Origin: Rostrohypoxylon terebratum
Lineage: Eukaryota; Ascomycota; Sordariomycetes; Xylariales; Hypoxylaceae
Direction: 5' to 3'
Length of the DNA: 64,000 nt
Assembly (NCBI GenBank): GCA_022497145.1
Contig: MU385863.1
Location: 62,001 to 126,000 of the forward strand
This document shows, piece by piece, positions 1 through 11,616 of this stretch (the first letter of the stretch is position 1; each line of letters opens with the position of its first letter). The position numbers were made by a program, and so were the translations under genes. The notes beneath the pieces are model-generated. The model was not told the origin of the DNA. It searched no databases and saw only the letters and a program-made list of their open reading frames with translations.

Positions 1-891
1 TGTACGTGAAAGTGTTGTCTTGTAGATCTAAAATCCTTAGCTCAGTAGTGTGGTTCAGGCCTGCTGTGAGCAATTGCTCGATCCCTTCTTGTCGAATACC
101 GTTTTGCACCATCTTCACTTCCTTCACCTTATTGTGAAGACGGAAGGCTTTAGCCCAAGCAAGCATGCTTCCGTTCTCCAGCCGATTGCGACCGCAGATG
201 ACGGTCTCAAGATAGGGGACATCTTGTCCAGCATTTCTGGCCTCTTCCTTCTTCGCATGGAGTGCGGAGAGTGCGTCGGCAACAAGTATACCCGCATGTG
301 GCCCTAATCCGTTATTGTTGAGGTACAGGTGCTGAAGTGGTACGTGGCTAGACAAGAAAGCAACTAAAGGCGCCTGTGTGTTGAGACCGAACGCGTTGTC
401 GTTGAGGTTTATGGTGCGCAAGTTGGGTAGGTTGAGGATAGCAGTGAGCAGAGAGGAAAGGGCTTCGGGGATTTCGTTGAGCAGACGACCAGTAAATATA
501 TCAGCCAAGTTTGCGACCTATGTAGATAATCAAGGGATATAAGAGATTAGCGAGGTGCGATGTACTCTTCTTGTCTTTCATCTTTCTTTTCCTTTTTTTT
601 TCTCTTTTCCTTTTGCTTCTCCTTCTCTCTCTCTTTTTTTTTTTGTTTTTTGCGCGGACGTCGGTAATAGAAAAGGATGGTATCGATATCACTTACCTTC
701 AAGGATTTCTTTGTTGCCAGGACTTCCCCGAGGAGCTTGCAGGCCTCGACACCTAATGTGTTGCCGAGAATGCGCACTTCCTCGACATCAGCCATAGCCC
801 GCAGTGGTCCTATGTGGGCTTCGAGATCCTGGGCTGTATCTAGCTTTAGGGCCCTCCCTTCGAGGGAAAATATTTTGCCGGATGCAGCCAT
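1..891 (-). CDS. rna1: Ran GTPase-activating protein (RanGAP/Rna1), 5' part, runs off window
   Basis: RanGAP stimulates GTP hydrolysis by Ran in the cytoplasm and so keeps the Ran gradient that drives nuclear transport. Two exons are visible: 891-697 and 517-1, with a 179-bp intron (696-518; donor GTAAGT, phase 0). The 237 visible residues are leucine-rich repeats, for example LRTINLNDNAF, LQHLYLNNNGLG and LRILDLQDNTFT. The segment FTGRLLNEIPEA holds the conserved Arg (about residue 76) that matches the GAP-critical Arg of yeast Rna1. The family is about 400 residues long, so the remaining repeats and the acidic C-terminal tail lie beyond base 1. The intron is unusual: its sense strand is a long purine (A/G) run. 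Identity is secure from the repeat pattern; the 3' half cannot be judged. Confidence 0.93.
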
Positions 892-2066
892 CTCGCGACA
901 AGAATTTTTATGCGTACGAAGAGTAGGAAAAACGCGACAATGGTCTATAAACTTAGCTTCGATGTTGTTGTTGAGTCCAATGTAAACCAGTGAACATTAG
1001 ATACCTCAAGGTTAGGTAGGTAAATAAGAAAAAAAGAAAATGGTAGAGGCCAATCATGAATGGTGGGGGAGGGGTACATTTTCATATTAGTATGTAATAT
1101 TCGTATGCAGGTATATAATAATATTGAATATCTACTAGGTACATACTCATGGATGAACATACCTAGTATCCTGCAATACATGTAATTATTATATCCGGAT
1201 TTCCATGCAATTACTAGTAACATTGGACTATGTACCTAGTAGGTATATATGTACGTAAAAAAGTGTCATGACGTCTTCACTAGTACATGGGGTATATGAG
1301 TAGGTACCTGTCCAGACTCCACCTGGCACGCACTACTAGGTACCCGCCAGCTCCGATTACAACCCACTTACTACGTACTAGGTACAATACGTAATCAACT
1401 TGGTCCAATATCAATCAAATCCAACTTTCCAACTTTCTATGTGTTCGGGTCTTCGACTTTGAGTCTTGGTTCCTGACGACTCTGTCCATACCTCGCCTTT
1501 CTCAAGCTTTTAAAACAGCTCACCCAAACCGCTTATTAGCTCTTTAAGTTCCTTATATCCCGTCTTGCATTAAAAAAAAAGAGCATGCGGCGAGACGGCC
1601 TAAGCAACTCACCGCGTACTCGAACCTCCAAGCCCTACGAACTTTGTCTACCATCTTCATCCCCTCCCTGGAGATATCCGTTGGATTTCTGGCCTTAGCC
1701 TTTCAAGGTTGCCATTTTACTCTATTCGTCTTATCGTCGCATCTTGCAACACCGAGTCCCTTGTTTCCCCGTTCCCCCTCCCTTTCACTCTCAGAGGCTT
1801 CTTCTGAAGGAGCCACATTTTCGTTCGAAAGTGTGACGAGCCTTGAGAAGACATCGCAGTCAACAGATAACCCTTTGACTTCTTTTGGATCAAGCCGTCG
1901 ACTCATCTCAACCGTTTCGTGACAAGTGTTCATTGGCTACTTCATATACTGACCGCTGTTTGGGTCGCCGACTTATATACAATCTAATATTGATCACGTT
2001 AGGTGACGATTTTCTTTCTCTTATTAATCACAGCAAGTTCGTGTCAGCCACGTCCGGCCGAAGGAA
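892..2066. other. intergenic spacer between divergent rna1 and F-box genes
   Basis: No convincing gene. It must hold both promoters. Bases 1120-1390 are rich in tandem and inverted copies of ACTAGGTA/TACCTAGT-type motifs. Short open frames at 1644-1922 and in the antisense direction have no recognisable domain and are probably 5' leader sequence of the F-box gene. Confidence 0.6.
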
Positions 2067-5000
2067 ATGGACCTCAGGAGAGGACATGACGATCTCAAGA
2101 TACCGTCTAGCTTACAAACAGGGAGAACTCACCATGACCATGCCCCGCTATCTGCAGAGGATGACGAGATTTCTCTCGATTGCAGTAGCGAGGAGTCGCA
2201 GTCATCAGACGTTCCAATGTCTGACTCCGATAGCGACGGCGAGCAAAACCATCTGTTAATTTCGACTGGCAATGAGCATTCCCGCCCTCAATCACTATTA
2301 TCGACGGCACCACCAGCTGTCATTAGCACTGCTACTGCTACCCAGCAAGGCTCGGCCATCTCCAGGAAACGAAGGTCGATAGAAGCCGTTGATACATCGA
2401 GCTGCGCGGTGATTTCAACTAAAAAGGTGAAGCTAGATAGAATGGGCCGTGATCAGCCTCAATCTACAGCTACGTATCCCTCGGACAGATCTCTGCTCCC
2501 TGCTGAGATTTGGCACCGTATCTTCTCTTTCATTCCTCCTAGAACGCTAGGCAATTTGTTGTGTATAAACAAATTATTTAACGCATTTCTCGACCCCTCG
2601 TCTCGCTACCAGTGTAAAACCCCATCACTCCACTCTCATACCTCTATTCCGCTATTGAAGCCTGATACTATATGGCAAATTTCAAGAAGGCGTTACTGGC
2701 CCAGGATGCCGGCTCCGTTGAAGGAAAGATCGGAACTTGATATGTGGCGCCTTGCTTGTGGGAGAAAATGTCAGTATTGTGATAAAGCAGGTTTTGTGCT
2801 ATCAAATTCGCCTAGTAGCCCATCTCGTAACAACAGCCAACCTATTTGGGCATTTTCACTTCATAGCTGTGGACCTTGTCTTGTAGAGAAGACGATCAAG
2901 GTATGTGGGTGTCAAATTCCGCCACGGGAGAAATTATCTCATCATCTTACCATCTAACAAGGAAATCGACTTACTATTATCTTCCTCGATACCGTCCTTA
3001 TTGATGCCAGCGCTGCCGTTCGTGCTAGTCTCCGACGAGAAGGACATAATATCACCAGACGCTCTCCAGAAAGGTTTAACGCAACCGAACCTACAAGTCA
3101 CAAAGATGTATCTCCCTGCGCATGTGGAGAGACTAAAGGAGGAATTTGCATCCGTCAAATCCATGGGCGGAGCAACAGCCGAGGAGTGGCTGAAAGGCTT
3201 GGAGCCCCGGGGAAAGGGGTTATTCACTGATCTCATGCGATGGGAGAAATGGATGTCGGCTGGCGGCGTTATCCAGATGCAAACCCAGCTCACCTCTGAT
3301 AGTATCCCGAATGCTGCCATTGAGAACACCAAGGGGCCGGCCTCGGCAGGCATCTCATTGTCAGCTCCTAAACCACACTCATGCTCGATTAATGCCCCTA
3401 GACAGTGTACACCCGATTCGTGCTATACTACTCCTATCGTAACGTCATCTCAACCTACATTCATCTCTCTGGAAAATTCTATTCGTGAGTGAGTCATGTG
3501 CAGCTCTCTCAGTCATGGCTAACCTTGGCCGGCAGAAAGGAATTATGCAGCTTGGCTAGAAACTCCAGCTCAACACAGTAGTCCAGCTCACGCTCCTCGT
3601 GTTCGAACTCGCGAAGAAGCCTTGGAGCTTAAGGCTGTGCGGCGCGCAGAAATTGAACGCCGCGCGATGGATCTCGATCCGCCACTGCCGGCAAGTATGC
3701 TAGCACGCATCCCGTCTTTTCGAGCTGCTATCCAGATAATCTCTCCCCTCGACGACAATGCATGGGAGATGCTTAAACCTCGCTTGCTCGCTCAGAGAGC
3801 AGATGCAGAACAGCTAGACAGGCGCGAAGAGCCTACGTCCCGGTCTGATATCGTCCCGGAGCGAACGGAGGGACGTTGCCAGGCAGAAGAGAACAGTATA
3901 GCAGCCAAGCAGCTCATCGACAAGAAATGGGATGATACCCAAACGCCGCTGCGTGCGCGAATATCTGCGTATGCCGACGAGATGATCCACGATGGTTGGG
4001 ATGACGGGCGCAAGGTTGATGCAGAGAACAGCCCACAATTTGCTGCAGAGGTTCTTCTCCACGTCCGTAGAAGATTCTACACGGAAATTGCTAAGGAATC
4101 TGCCGAACTTCTCGCTGCCGGCAAAGTGCCAGTTGAGGATCCCCCGGAAGGGCCCTTCACTCTTAAACTCACCCTTGAAAACATGAAGTGGCTATTCGAT
4201 GTAAAGATCAAGGTTCACACCGAGTCTCATCGGAAAGACCTCTTCTTTTGTAACGGCTGCGATGTCAACTTCAAGGCTTTCGGGTTTGAGGGAGTGATCC
4301 AACACTATGCTGCTAAACATAGTACTTCTCTCAGTTTGGGGAGCGTTGTTGTCCATTGGCGAGCCGAGTGGCCAGAGACACCTCCATTCAGACCCGATCC
4401 TCGAACTGTCAAAGCCCAGCAACCATCATCCAAACTATCTTATGGTTCTTTACAGCCTCCAAATTATGCCGATTCGCATTACAACATTGCCAACGTCCAC
4501 TCAAATTCAACATCCTTTCCGCCATCCCCGTACTTTGCTGCGCCTCCGCCAGGCTCTGGACATTTATCGTATGGGTCTACATCGCAACAGCTAACTCCAT
4601 ACGGGCAAGGAAACCCTTACATCCCGGGGAAGCATGAGTACAGCTCTTCATATCCGTCCCCTCGGTCGCCATACGATCCGCTTGGGGCATCCTACCCTAG
4701 CTCAGATTTTCCCTTTTCTGGAACTCATAGCGGACCGCTGGCTTGCCCTCCTATTGATGCATATTACAACCATAATCTCAATGCTTTGCAGAACACCTCT
4801 CAGGCAACTCTTCAAGCTACTCAGAGCAACTCATTTCCTAGCAAATACCACTCTCAGCTTGGATACCTGGCGCGAAGTTCACGTGAGCTATGGACTTCTA
4901 CAGCCGGATTAAAGGAACTGCCGGGGGATATCAGGGTGCGTGTTGTCATCTATCATATCGTACAGAGATTTCGGTCCAGATTCTTTGAGAGCCCGCCTTT

Positions 5001-6789
5001 GGCTATGTTCATTGACGGTCTCTCGAACAACAAGGAAATGCGTCCAGTGCGCAATATCAATAGTCTTATGTGTAAAGCATGTTGTCTTGGCCTCGACAGA
5101 GGAACGCCAGCAGGCCAGGGCAGCAGGACGTTTTCCTTGCCCCAGCTGGTGAATCATTTCCAGCAAACACACGTGAATCAGCCTCGACCACCCCTCTCAC
5201 CCTCCCTTGACTGGACGACCAACATGGTGCATACACCAGATCTATCTGTGTTATCCAAACTCCGCAATTTAGCAAATATGGACAGCCAAAAGTTCCTACT
5301 TATTTCGAATGCTTTCCCAACATCACCAGGTTATGAAGGATATTGCCAAGAGGCGACTATTGGTCGGCTTCAGAGTACTAGAACTGATCCCATCGCCCAA
5401 TTCAACAGCCAAAATCCTACTTATAGCACCCCCGACTCAGAATTTCTCTCCGATTATGGCCATCCATCATCACGTGTCGCAAATGGTCATGATACAGTAG
5501 CTTCCCGCGGACAAGAACTAGCACGAGCAAGTATGATGGGCCAAAAATTAGTTCCCGATCCGATTGCTTCCTCGAGTAGCGCTACATTGACCACTCATCA
5601 GAGACTCCAACAGGATGACTCGGGTCAAGAATCATCAGAAGCATGGCAGGGGGCAAATGGGATGAGATCATGGAAACAGAAGGGAAACCATTCCAAAGAT
5701 TACCGAAATATACCGAAGCGGGGTCTTAAAAATCGCAAGAGAGGCGTAGCAGCCGGGTCAATCACAGCTAAATCTCCAGGGCCGGACGAGGGGGATTTGG
5801 TAGCGGAAGAAGACCGACGCCAAGAGGAGGAGATTCGAGCTATGTGGGCTGCAGATCGTAGGGAAGCGGCTCGTCTTGCTTCTCAGACCCAGCATTCAAA
5901 TAAAGCAAAAGAAGCCGACTATTCGAGAGCGGCTCTTGGGGCGGAAAAGTCTAGAAGTTCTCATTCCCAGGCCGCCCCCACTATAAGGTCAACAGCATGT
6001 TCAGCTCGAAGCCAGGGCCATTTTCAGCCTGTGGTCGACGAGGAGTGCAAAGAGGACGATTTGATAGCTGTCCTGGAAAGTCAATTAGATATGCAGCAAG
6101 TACCATCTGAATATCGGCCGAAACCCGCCGATAGCAACAGTCACGAAAGATCTTCATATGGACAGTATGCTAGCTTCGGACACCATGAAGACAGTCAGAG
6201 GAGTCCCTACAAGCAAAATCGCCCAGGATCTCCCGTATATGTTCGGCACGACATGACGTGTCATGGCAGCCGATACAGAGAAAGGAACCCTGGTTCTTAT
6301 AGCGACTTATCGCCACAACCCGTTACGATACGAGAAGATAAGTCCTTCGACCAATCATACTGCCATGGTTATGATCCTTCATATGCAAGTGATGCCCAGA
6401 TGCACCGAACTATCCTCGAACGTGCTAAAGCTTACGAACTTATTCGGACGCGAGATTCCCGAGGCGAATATTTTGTCAAGAGGCCGGTCAAGCTCGAGCG
6501 TAATGCGATATACCCCAACGAGCATTCATCGTATAAAAACTCCACACTCCAGTTGAGAACGTGTGAGAATGACGGCTACTCCGGCTCCTGGTTGGCACAT
6601 GAGCCTATGCTAAGGCTTGAAACTCATCTAGGACACCCTCCCAAAATTCCCGTAACGCTAGTGGGCCCAGGTGAGAGCTCTTACGAAACAATTCCAAGAG
6701 ATGTGCTTCCTGGGTACGAAGACTACGATCCCAGATATCCGAACGCCCCACCGGGCTCCAGCATTGAGCAGCACGTCCGGTACCGATAA
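2067..6789 (+). CDS. large F-box protein with Cys4 and C2H2-like zinc fingers
   Basis: Three exons: 2067-2900, 2962-3484 and 3536-6789, predicting 1536 aa. The introns are 61 bp (GTATGT...AAG) and 51 bp (GTGAGT...CAG), and all phases agree. The N-terminus is Ser/Asp-rich with a basic RKRR stretch. An F-box follows at about residues 142-180 (LLPAEIWHRIFSFIPPRTLG). Next comes a Cys4 cluster (CGRKCQYC ... CGPC, residues 230-271). C2H2-like fingers lie near residue 690 (FCNGC ... HYAAKH) and near 963 (MCKACC ... HFQQTH). The long C-terminus is disordered, rich in Ser, Tyr and Pro. F-box proteins usually recruit substrates to SCF ubiquitin ligases, and the fingers may bind DNA or the substrate; that role is inference. 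This looks like a conserved fungal family (I associate it with DUF7892, not verified). An extra upstream exon cannot be excluded. Confidence 0.82.
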
Positions 6790-7219
6790 TCATATGCAAG
6801 GGGAAACGGTCATAAAGTTCTACGACACGAACCTCTAGTCTTTTATGATAACGATTGCTATACCGCAGCAGATTGGTGATGAGGCACTGCCATCGATATC
6901 TCACGTGTACATAGATTATTAGACTAACATTTGAGATTTTCTACGATATACTATATTTTGACTGCGTGTCGAGCGCCGTACATGTATCACTCTGGGGCAC
7001 AACTTGTCACTTAAGTTCATTTGAAACTATTCGGGCTAATGGCAAAGATAGCCTTCTCACGATTTTTACATTTCCTGGTTCATGTTAAGACGCCCTCAGA
7101 AGTGCTTACACTACAGCACGTAGTATTTATATCAAACGACCAATTATGGTTAAGTTACGTCAACTAGTTTGGTGAAGTCTGACAGAATCCCCCATAAGTG
7201 GATGACTTCTCCTTTCCAC
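6790..7219. other. convergent intergenic region
   Basis: This region lies between the 3' ends of the F-box gene and the 391-aa gene. It is AT-rich and presumably holds both 3' UTRs and polyadenylation sites. No further gene or repeat was seen. Confidence 0.5.
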
Positions 7220-8395
7220 TCAATGTATCCCATATCCAAACTCTGCAATATTGTTATCTAAGTCCCCAATAGCTTGGATTCCATCCGGCACATCAAGCCA
7301 GTTGCACAAATTCTTCCCTGCCTGAAGAACCCGGAGCAGCGCTTCCTCGTCGGCCATCTGCCATTCATCGTAATCGCCCAGCGCGACGGTCTCGGACCAG
7401 CACAGAAGATGATTCATGATCCCGACAGTCGTGCGCTCGACATTGAGAACGTCTAGCCTGTCCCGCTGAGAGCCGGCCCACAGCATATTACAGATACTAC
7501 TGACGTTTTTAAGGAGTGAGTTTGTCGGCCGCGGGAAGGGATAGCTGATGTTTCCTCGACTAGTTCTAAAATCGATGTCGGTGCGGGACTCTAAACTATT
7601 GGTGAAACAGTTTTTGGATTCACGCTCTGTCTTTGGGTGGATTGGAGAGGATACTCCGTCTGCAAAGTCTAGGTGTTCGTCTGATAACAGCGATGAATTA
7701 CTTGCCCTTGCGCGGCGATTTACAAGGTGTGTATCTAACCATGTTTTCGTAGATTGAAGGCATATATCATGCACGGCATGAACAATAGCGCAGATGCGGT
7801 TTGACTGGCCCGAGTTACTACTGTAAGAAGTAGAAGTTCGGCTGCTGGCCTTCTGTGTGACTGGCGAGGGGAAATGACATGAAAAGGATGGAGTGTCTAT
7901 GTGGGGAATGGGAAAGGGGAGCTGAGATGAGCTGTCCGAGGTTATGCCAGGAGCATACGAAGGGGCTCTGTGTGGCGGAAATAACATAGCAGGATCTGTG
8001 GGCTCAGGGTGATATTGGCATGTTGTGATCGGTGGCACACCACCAACTAAATGGGTGTTTGGTGTCTCACCTTGATGTTGGCAAATTGGGCAAATACAAC
8101 GTAAGGAAGCACATGTGTCTTGTGGAAGAAGCTCCCGTTGTAACCCTCCTTCGGTTCCACCATGGTGTTTAGCATTCGGAAACGTGGCGCGCCTGCCCAC
8201 CTTGACACACGAGGGCAATCCATCGCTGACCATTTCCCAAAAATTGCCCGCCAAGAGCGGTGCATGGTGCTGGCGAGAGGTAGCAGCTGTGGGCTTTGCG
8301 TGTTCCATGGTAAGATTGTCTTGTGCGGGTAGGGCGAAAGATGTACCTCGACTCCGATATATGAAATCGCTGGGCGATTTTGCCATTTCTCGCAT
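7220..8395 (-). CDS. hypothetical protein, 391 aa
   Basis: A single uninterrupted frame of 391 codons. I do not recognise the family. The N-terminal half is low in structure, with a Cys/His patch (CASLRCICPICQHQ, about residue 95) that does not match Zn2Cys6 spacing. The middle is Ser/Thr/Pro-rich. The C-terminal 90 residues look folded and helical: one segment has the pattern SSICNMLWAGSQRD and another reads LLRVLQAGKNLCNWL, which recalls C-terminal regions of some fungal transcription regulators. That resemblance is weak. A second Met four codons downstream (MAKSPSD) is an equally good start. A donor-like GTGAGA just after CQHQG means an unspotted intron could change the middle. The gene is convergent with the F-box gene and lies 271 bp downstream of arpc1 on the same strand. 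Confidence 0.55.
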   Translation of the reverse strand: MREMAKSPSDFIYRSRGTSFALPAQDNLTMEHAKPTAATSRQHHAPLLAGNFWEMVSDGLPSCVKVGRRATFPNAKHHGGTEGGLQRELLPQDTCASLRCICPICQHQGETPNTHLVGGVPPITTCQYHPEPTDPAMLFPPHRAPSYAPGITSDSSSQLPFPIPHIDTPSFSCHFPSPVTQKASSRTSTSYSSNSGQSNRICAIVHAVHDICLQSTKTWLDTHLVNRRARASNSSLLSDEHLDFADGVSSPIHPKTERESKNCFTNSLESRTDIDFRTSRGNISYPFPRPTNSLLKNVSSICNMLWAGSQRDRLDVLNVERTTVGIMNHLLCWSETVALGDYDEWQMADEEALLRVLQAGKNLCNWLDVPDGIQAIGDLDNNIAEFGYGIH

Positions 8396-8666
8396 AGTTG
8401 AGTTGCAGAAGCTATAGGTTTAGAGAACGGAGGTCGAAAGTTGGCTAATGCCAGTATTAATACCACGCTAAGCACTTATACACCCCAGGGGATGAGCTAA
8501 ACACTTCCAGAGATATATGCAAGGAGTTCTAGGTAGGGGATCTTTCGGGTGGATACAAGAATGGAAGAACAAGAAGCGCGAAGAAAACTTGAGTGATATG
8601 GACAGAAACAACATATTGAGACACGCCAACTCGGTCCCTTTGTTTACCTCAGTGCTATCCTTCAAC

Positions 8667-9888
8667 CTACGTATGCCAGATGACAATCCTTCCATCAACG
8701 CCGCTCGCTTTGTGCGCTGTTAGCTTCCAATCGCAACTCAACCTGAGGTCTCGGAATGAGGGACAAAAGACTTACTACTAAATTTTGTCACATTTCCACC
8801 ATTGGTCTCGTATACACGCACTGTCGAGATAGTATTCTGATGGACAGTCTTTAGCTGTGTGTCGTCTTTGACCTTTCCTTTCAAATCCATTTGCCTAAAC
8901 ATATTCAAGGCAGATTCTTCCCGAGCATCTCCCGACCCAGCTCCTCCCTTAGATTCCAGCGTACCGCTCAGCTGCCATCCAGAAGCATCGCCTCTGAATC
9001 TAAACGCCTCGCAGTCGTACCCAGCAGCGATGATCTCGCTTTCGCCGTTCCATATTAGGCTCATGAAAGGTAAGAGCTGGGTGTTGACGCTGATGACGGC
9101 CCTCGGAGGCTGTTCTGGGGCGGTTGGGTAGACGATAGTGATACTGCTGTCATGAGCAGCGAAGGCCAGGGCGTCACCGCTCGGAGAGAAGGCAACAGAA
9201 TGGACCCATCCGGCTGAATTGTTGAGGAATTCACCACAGACAGTGTTGAAGGGTAAGCGCTCGCCCCAGACGCTTGGTTCGGGGCGAGCATCAACGCCCT
9301 TTATGAAGCTGGAGAAGACTCTCGCATGGGCGTCGGTAGAACCGGCAGCAAGCAAAACGGAGTTAGGGTGCCAATTGACAGTAGTGATGGTGCTTCGGAT
9401 AGGCTTCTTGAGATGCTTAGAGACCCACCAGTCATTCTCTTCTTCAAAATAACAGATGGCGATAACTCTATCACCAGACCCCACGGCAAACTTGGTCTCA
9501 GACGGAGACCAACGAACGAAGGTGGCGGCTCGAGCAATTCTGAGAAGTACCAGAGTAGGTTTGTAGCCAGTAGGCGAAGGCTCCCATACTAAAGCATTGC
9601 GGTCTGCGAGGCCGAATCAGCATAGGCACAAGAGGGATTCTAGCTGGGGGGTATGTGGTGTGGACCTTGGGAACAGGTGACGATCCGACCGCTACCAGGA
9701 GCGATGTCGACACTAGTAATGGTCTTATCATGACCTTTCAATTCATCCTTCAATTTGAAAGAATTGCCGACCCTATCATACAGCTCAATCGTAGAGCCCT
9801 TGGCGACAGCTAAGGTCTTGCGGTCGGCTGAGAATGAATGGTCGGCGATGGGGCGGTGGAAAAGATGGTGAACCTCAGGGGCGGCCAT
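8667..9888 (-). CDS. arc40: Arp2/3 complex subunit 1 (ARPC1, WD40)
   Basis: ARPC1 is the WD40 beta-propeller subunit of the Arp2/3 complex, which nucleates branched actin at endocytic patches. Three exons: 9888-9666, 9603-8776 and 8716-8667, giving 366 aa, the usual family length. Introns are 62 bp (GTCCAC donor, phase 1) and 59 bp (GTAAGT donor, phase 1). The protein opens with MAAPEVHHLFHRPIADHSFS, as orthologues do, and repeat blades are visible (SVDIAPGSGRIVTCSQDRNA, TTVNWHPNSVLLAAGS, HSVAFSPSGDALAFAAHD). The 16-residue last exon encodes the final blade strand ending GVDGRIVIWHT, which confirms the small terminal exon. The first intron begins GTCCAC, a non-standard donor that some gene finders would miss. 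It is divergent from the RRM gene and shares about 0.8 kb of upstream DNA with it. Confidence 0.93.
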
Positions 9889-10288
9889 ATTAGTAGTTTT
9901 TTTAGTGACTATCTTTCTATTTTGTTCTCTTGCTCCCTGTTATTTTCGTTATCTTGGTGTGAGTGACAGGGTGTAGAGTGATAGGAGTATAGCTCTCTAC
10001 TACCACGTCAAGGACCGCATGTGCTGTTATCTAAGGACGGGGTGAGAAGGAGAGAGAGAAGAGACAGATGAAATTGGAGTTTGGTCGTGGGTACTAGGTA
10101 GTAAAGAAGAACATCCATGGATGCGTCACTGAACAAGCCACACAATTCCCCACCTTACCCCATCTACTAGGTACCCCATCCTGCCCATCTAAGTATGTAC
10201 TATGTAGGTACATTCAAAGTAGCAGTAGTACAGTACTAGTATTACATAGTAAGTAGTAGTTTGGCCAGAGTCACCAGACTGTACCTAT

Positions 10289-10321
<33 letters not shown>

Positions 10322-10683
10322 ATACTGCGTATGTACCTACTAGTGACATTAATAATGTGGCTTACATAGGTCACAGAAGCCACAGATAGTAGGTACATAA
10401 TATGTACTATGTAAGCATCCATTGGTTTGCTGTACCTACCGCCTACTCAGAAGTTAGGACCAGTCTTAGGTAGTAGGCGCGGCTATTAGTTACTATTACT
10501 AGTTACAACATGCAAAATCTCAATTGCTATTAAATACCTAAACGCTCAAACGCGATCGATAAAAATTTGAAAGTTTGCACTGTTCGCGACTTCGACCTAC
10601 GAGGAGAATGAGATTGCTCACGCGGCAAATCTAACCATCACAAAAATTTCCTTCAATCTATACTCACCAGCCCTAAATTCGAC
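9889..10683. promoter_or_regulatory. shared upstream region of arpc1 and the RRM gene
   Basis: A 795-bp divergent intergenic region that must carry both promoters. It holds a perfect (AGT)10 microsatellite at 10291-10320 and, from about 10150 to 10450, many ACTAGGTA/GTACCTA-type units. No TATA box can be assigned with confidence. Confidence 0.5.
10291..10320. repeat. (AGT)10 microsatellite
   Basis: Ten perfect tandem AGT trinucleotides lie in the arpc1/RRM gene spacer, surrounded by degenerate TAGTA-rich sequence. Confidence 0.95.
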
Positions 10684-11507
10684 ATGGCCGCTACCGCTAT
10701 TGCGACCACTACCAGAGGTCAACCCTCCTCAAGGGTCTCAGTTAAGATACCTCCCATTCCACCAAACCAGACGTAAGTTTGATGTTTAGTGTTTGATGCT
10801 TGATGCTTGATGCTTGATACCGGAGTTTTGGTATTTCGCAAGTGATCAATCTGTTCTTGGTTAACTTGATATGCCTATCCAGTCTATACGTCACGAACTT
10901 GCCGTCGAATAAAATCAACAAGACAGACTTAAAAACAGCTCTTTACATGCTGTTCTCAACCTACGGTCCTGTCCTCGATGTCGTGGCTCTGAAGACGATG
11001 AAGATGCGTGGCCAGGCTCATATCGTATTTCGTGACCTTCAAGCAGCAACTCAAGCATTAAGATCCCTAGAGGGTTTCAAATTCCTAGGCGCAGAGCTAG
11101 TATGTGGTATATTTTGTTTTCTTCCTAGCCCACCTCAAGTCTCTCCGACTAACGTCTTCCTCCTACAGCACATCCAGTACGCGAAATCGAAATCCGATGT
11201 GATCGCAAAGTTGGATGGTACATACAAGCTTCCAGGTTCAGCCGCTGCTAACATCGAGATGACCGAAGCTCAGCAAAGCATTTTCAATGCTCCGGCACCT
11301 GAAACCTCTTCCACCACGGGCGCGGCTACGACAATCCCCACCCCCCCTTATGGCCTTCCTGCAAAACCACCTCGAATTTCCGACCAAGTGATGACAGACG
11401 CAAAGAGCCCCGATACACGAGGACAAAAGCGGCCGCGCGATGAGGAGGAAGAGGAAGAGGAGAGTGACGAAGACGTAGCAATGGAAGAGGACAGCGATGA
11501 CGAATGA
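10684..11507 (+). CDS. U1A/U2B''-family snRNP RRM protein
   Basis: A small nuclear ribonucleoprotein of the U1A/U2B''/SNF family, expected to bind U2 (or U1) snRNA stem-loops in the spliceosome. Three exons: 10684-10772, 10883-11099 and 11169-11507, predicting 214 aa. The single RRM spans about residues 30-107, with RNP2 = LYVTNL and RNP1 = RGQAHIVF, and the block ALKTMKMRGQA is diagnostic for the family. The RRM is followed by the usual IQYAKSKSDVIAKLDG extension. The C-terminus is a linker and then an acidic tail (EEEEEEESDEDVAMEEDSDDE region), with no second RRM. The single RRM favours a fungal U2B'' over U1A. The first intron contains three to four tandem TTGATGC-like heptamers (about 10785-10816). 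The start codon lies in a short exon whose donor GTAAGT is clear. Confidence 0.9.
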
Positions 11508-11616
11508 AGGCCTTCTAGTTTACTACTCGCCGAGTAGGCGCTTCGAGAACATGATTTCATCTGGTATCAGATTGCAAGATGTTGTCTGCTCCGTTTCCGG
11601 CTTTCTATCTGAGAAC

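Noticed and set aside
555..797. Phe/Ser-rich open frames opposite the RanGAP gene
   Set aside because: They are the antisense of the purine-rich intron and exon 1 of RanGAP.
7220..8395. Zn2Cys6 transcription factor for the 391-aa protein
   Set aside because: The Cys spacing in the Cys/His patch does not fit a binuclear zinc cluster, and no such exon was found upstream.
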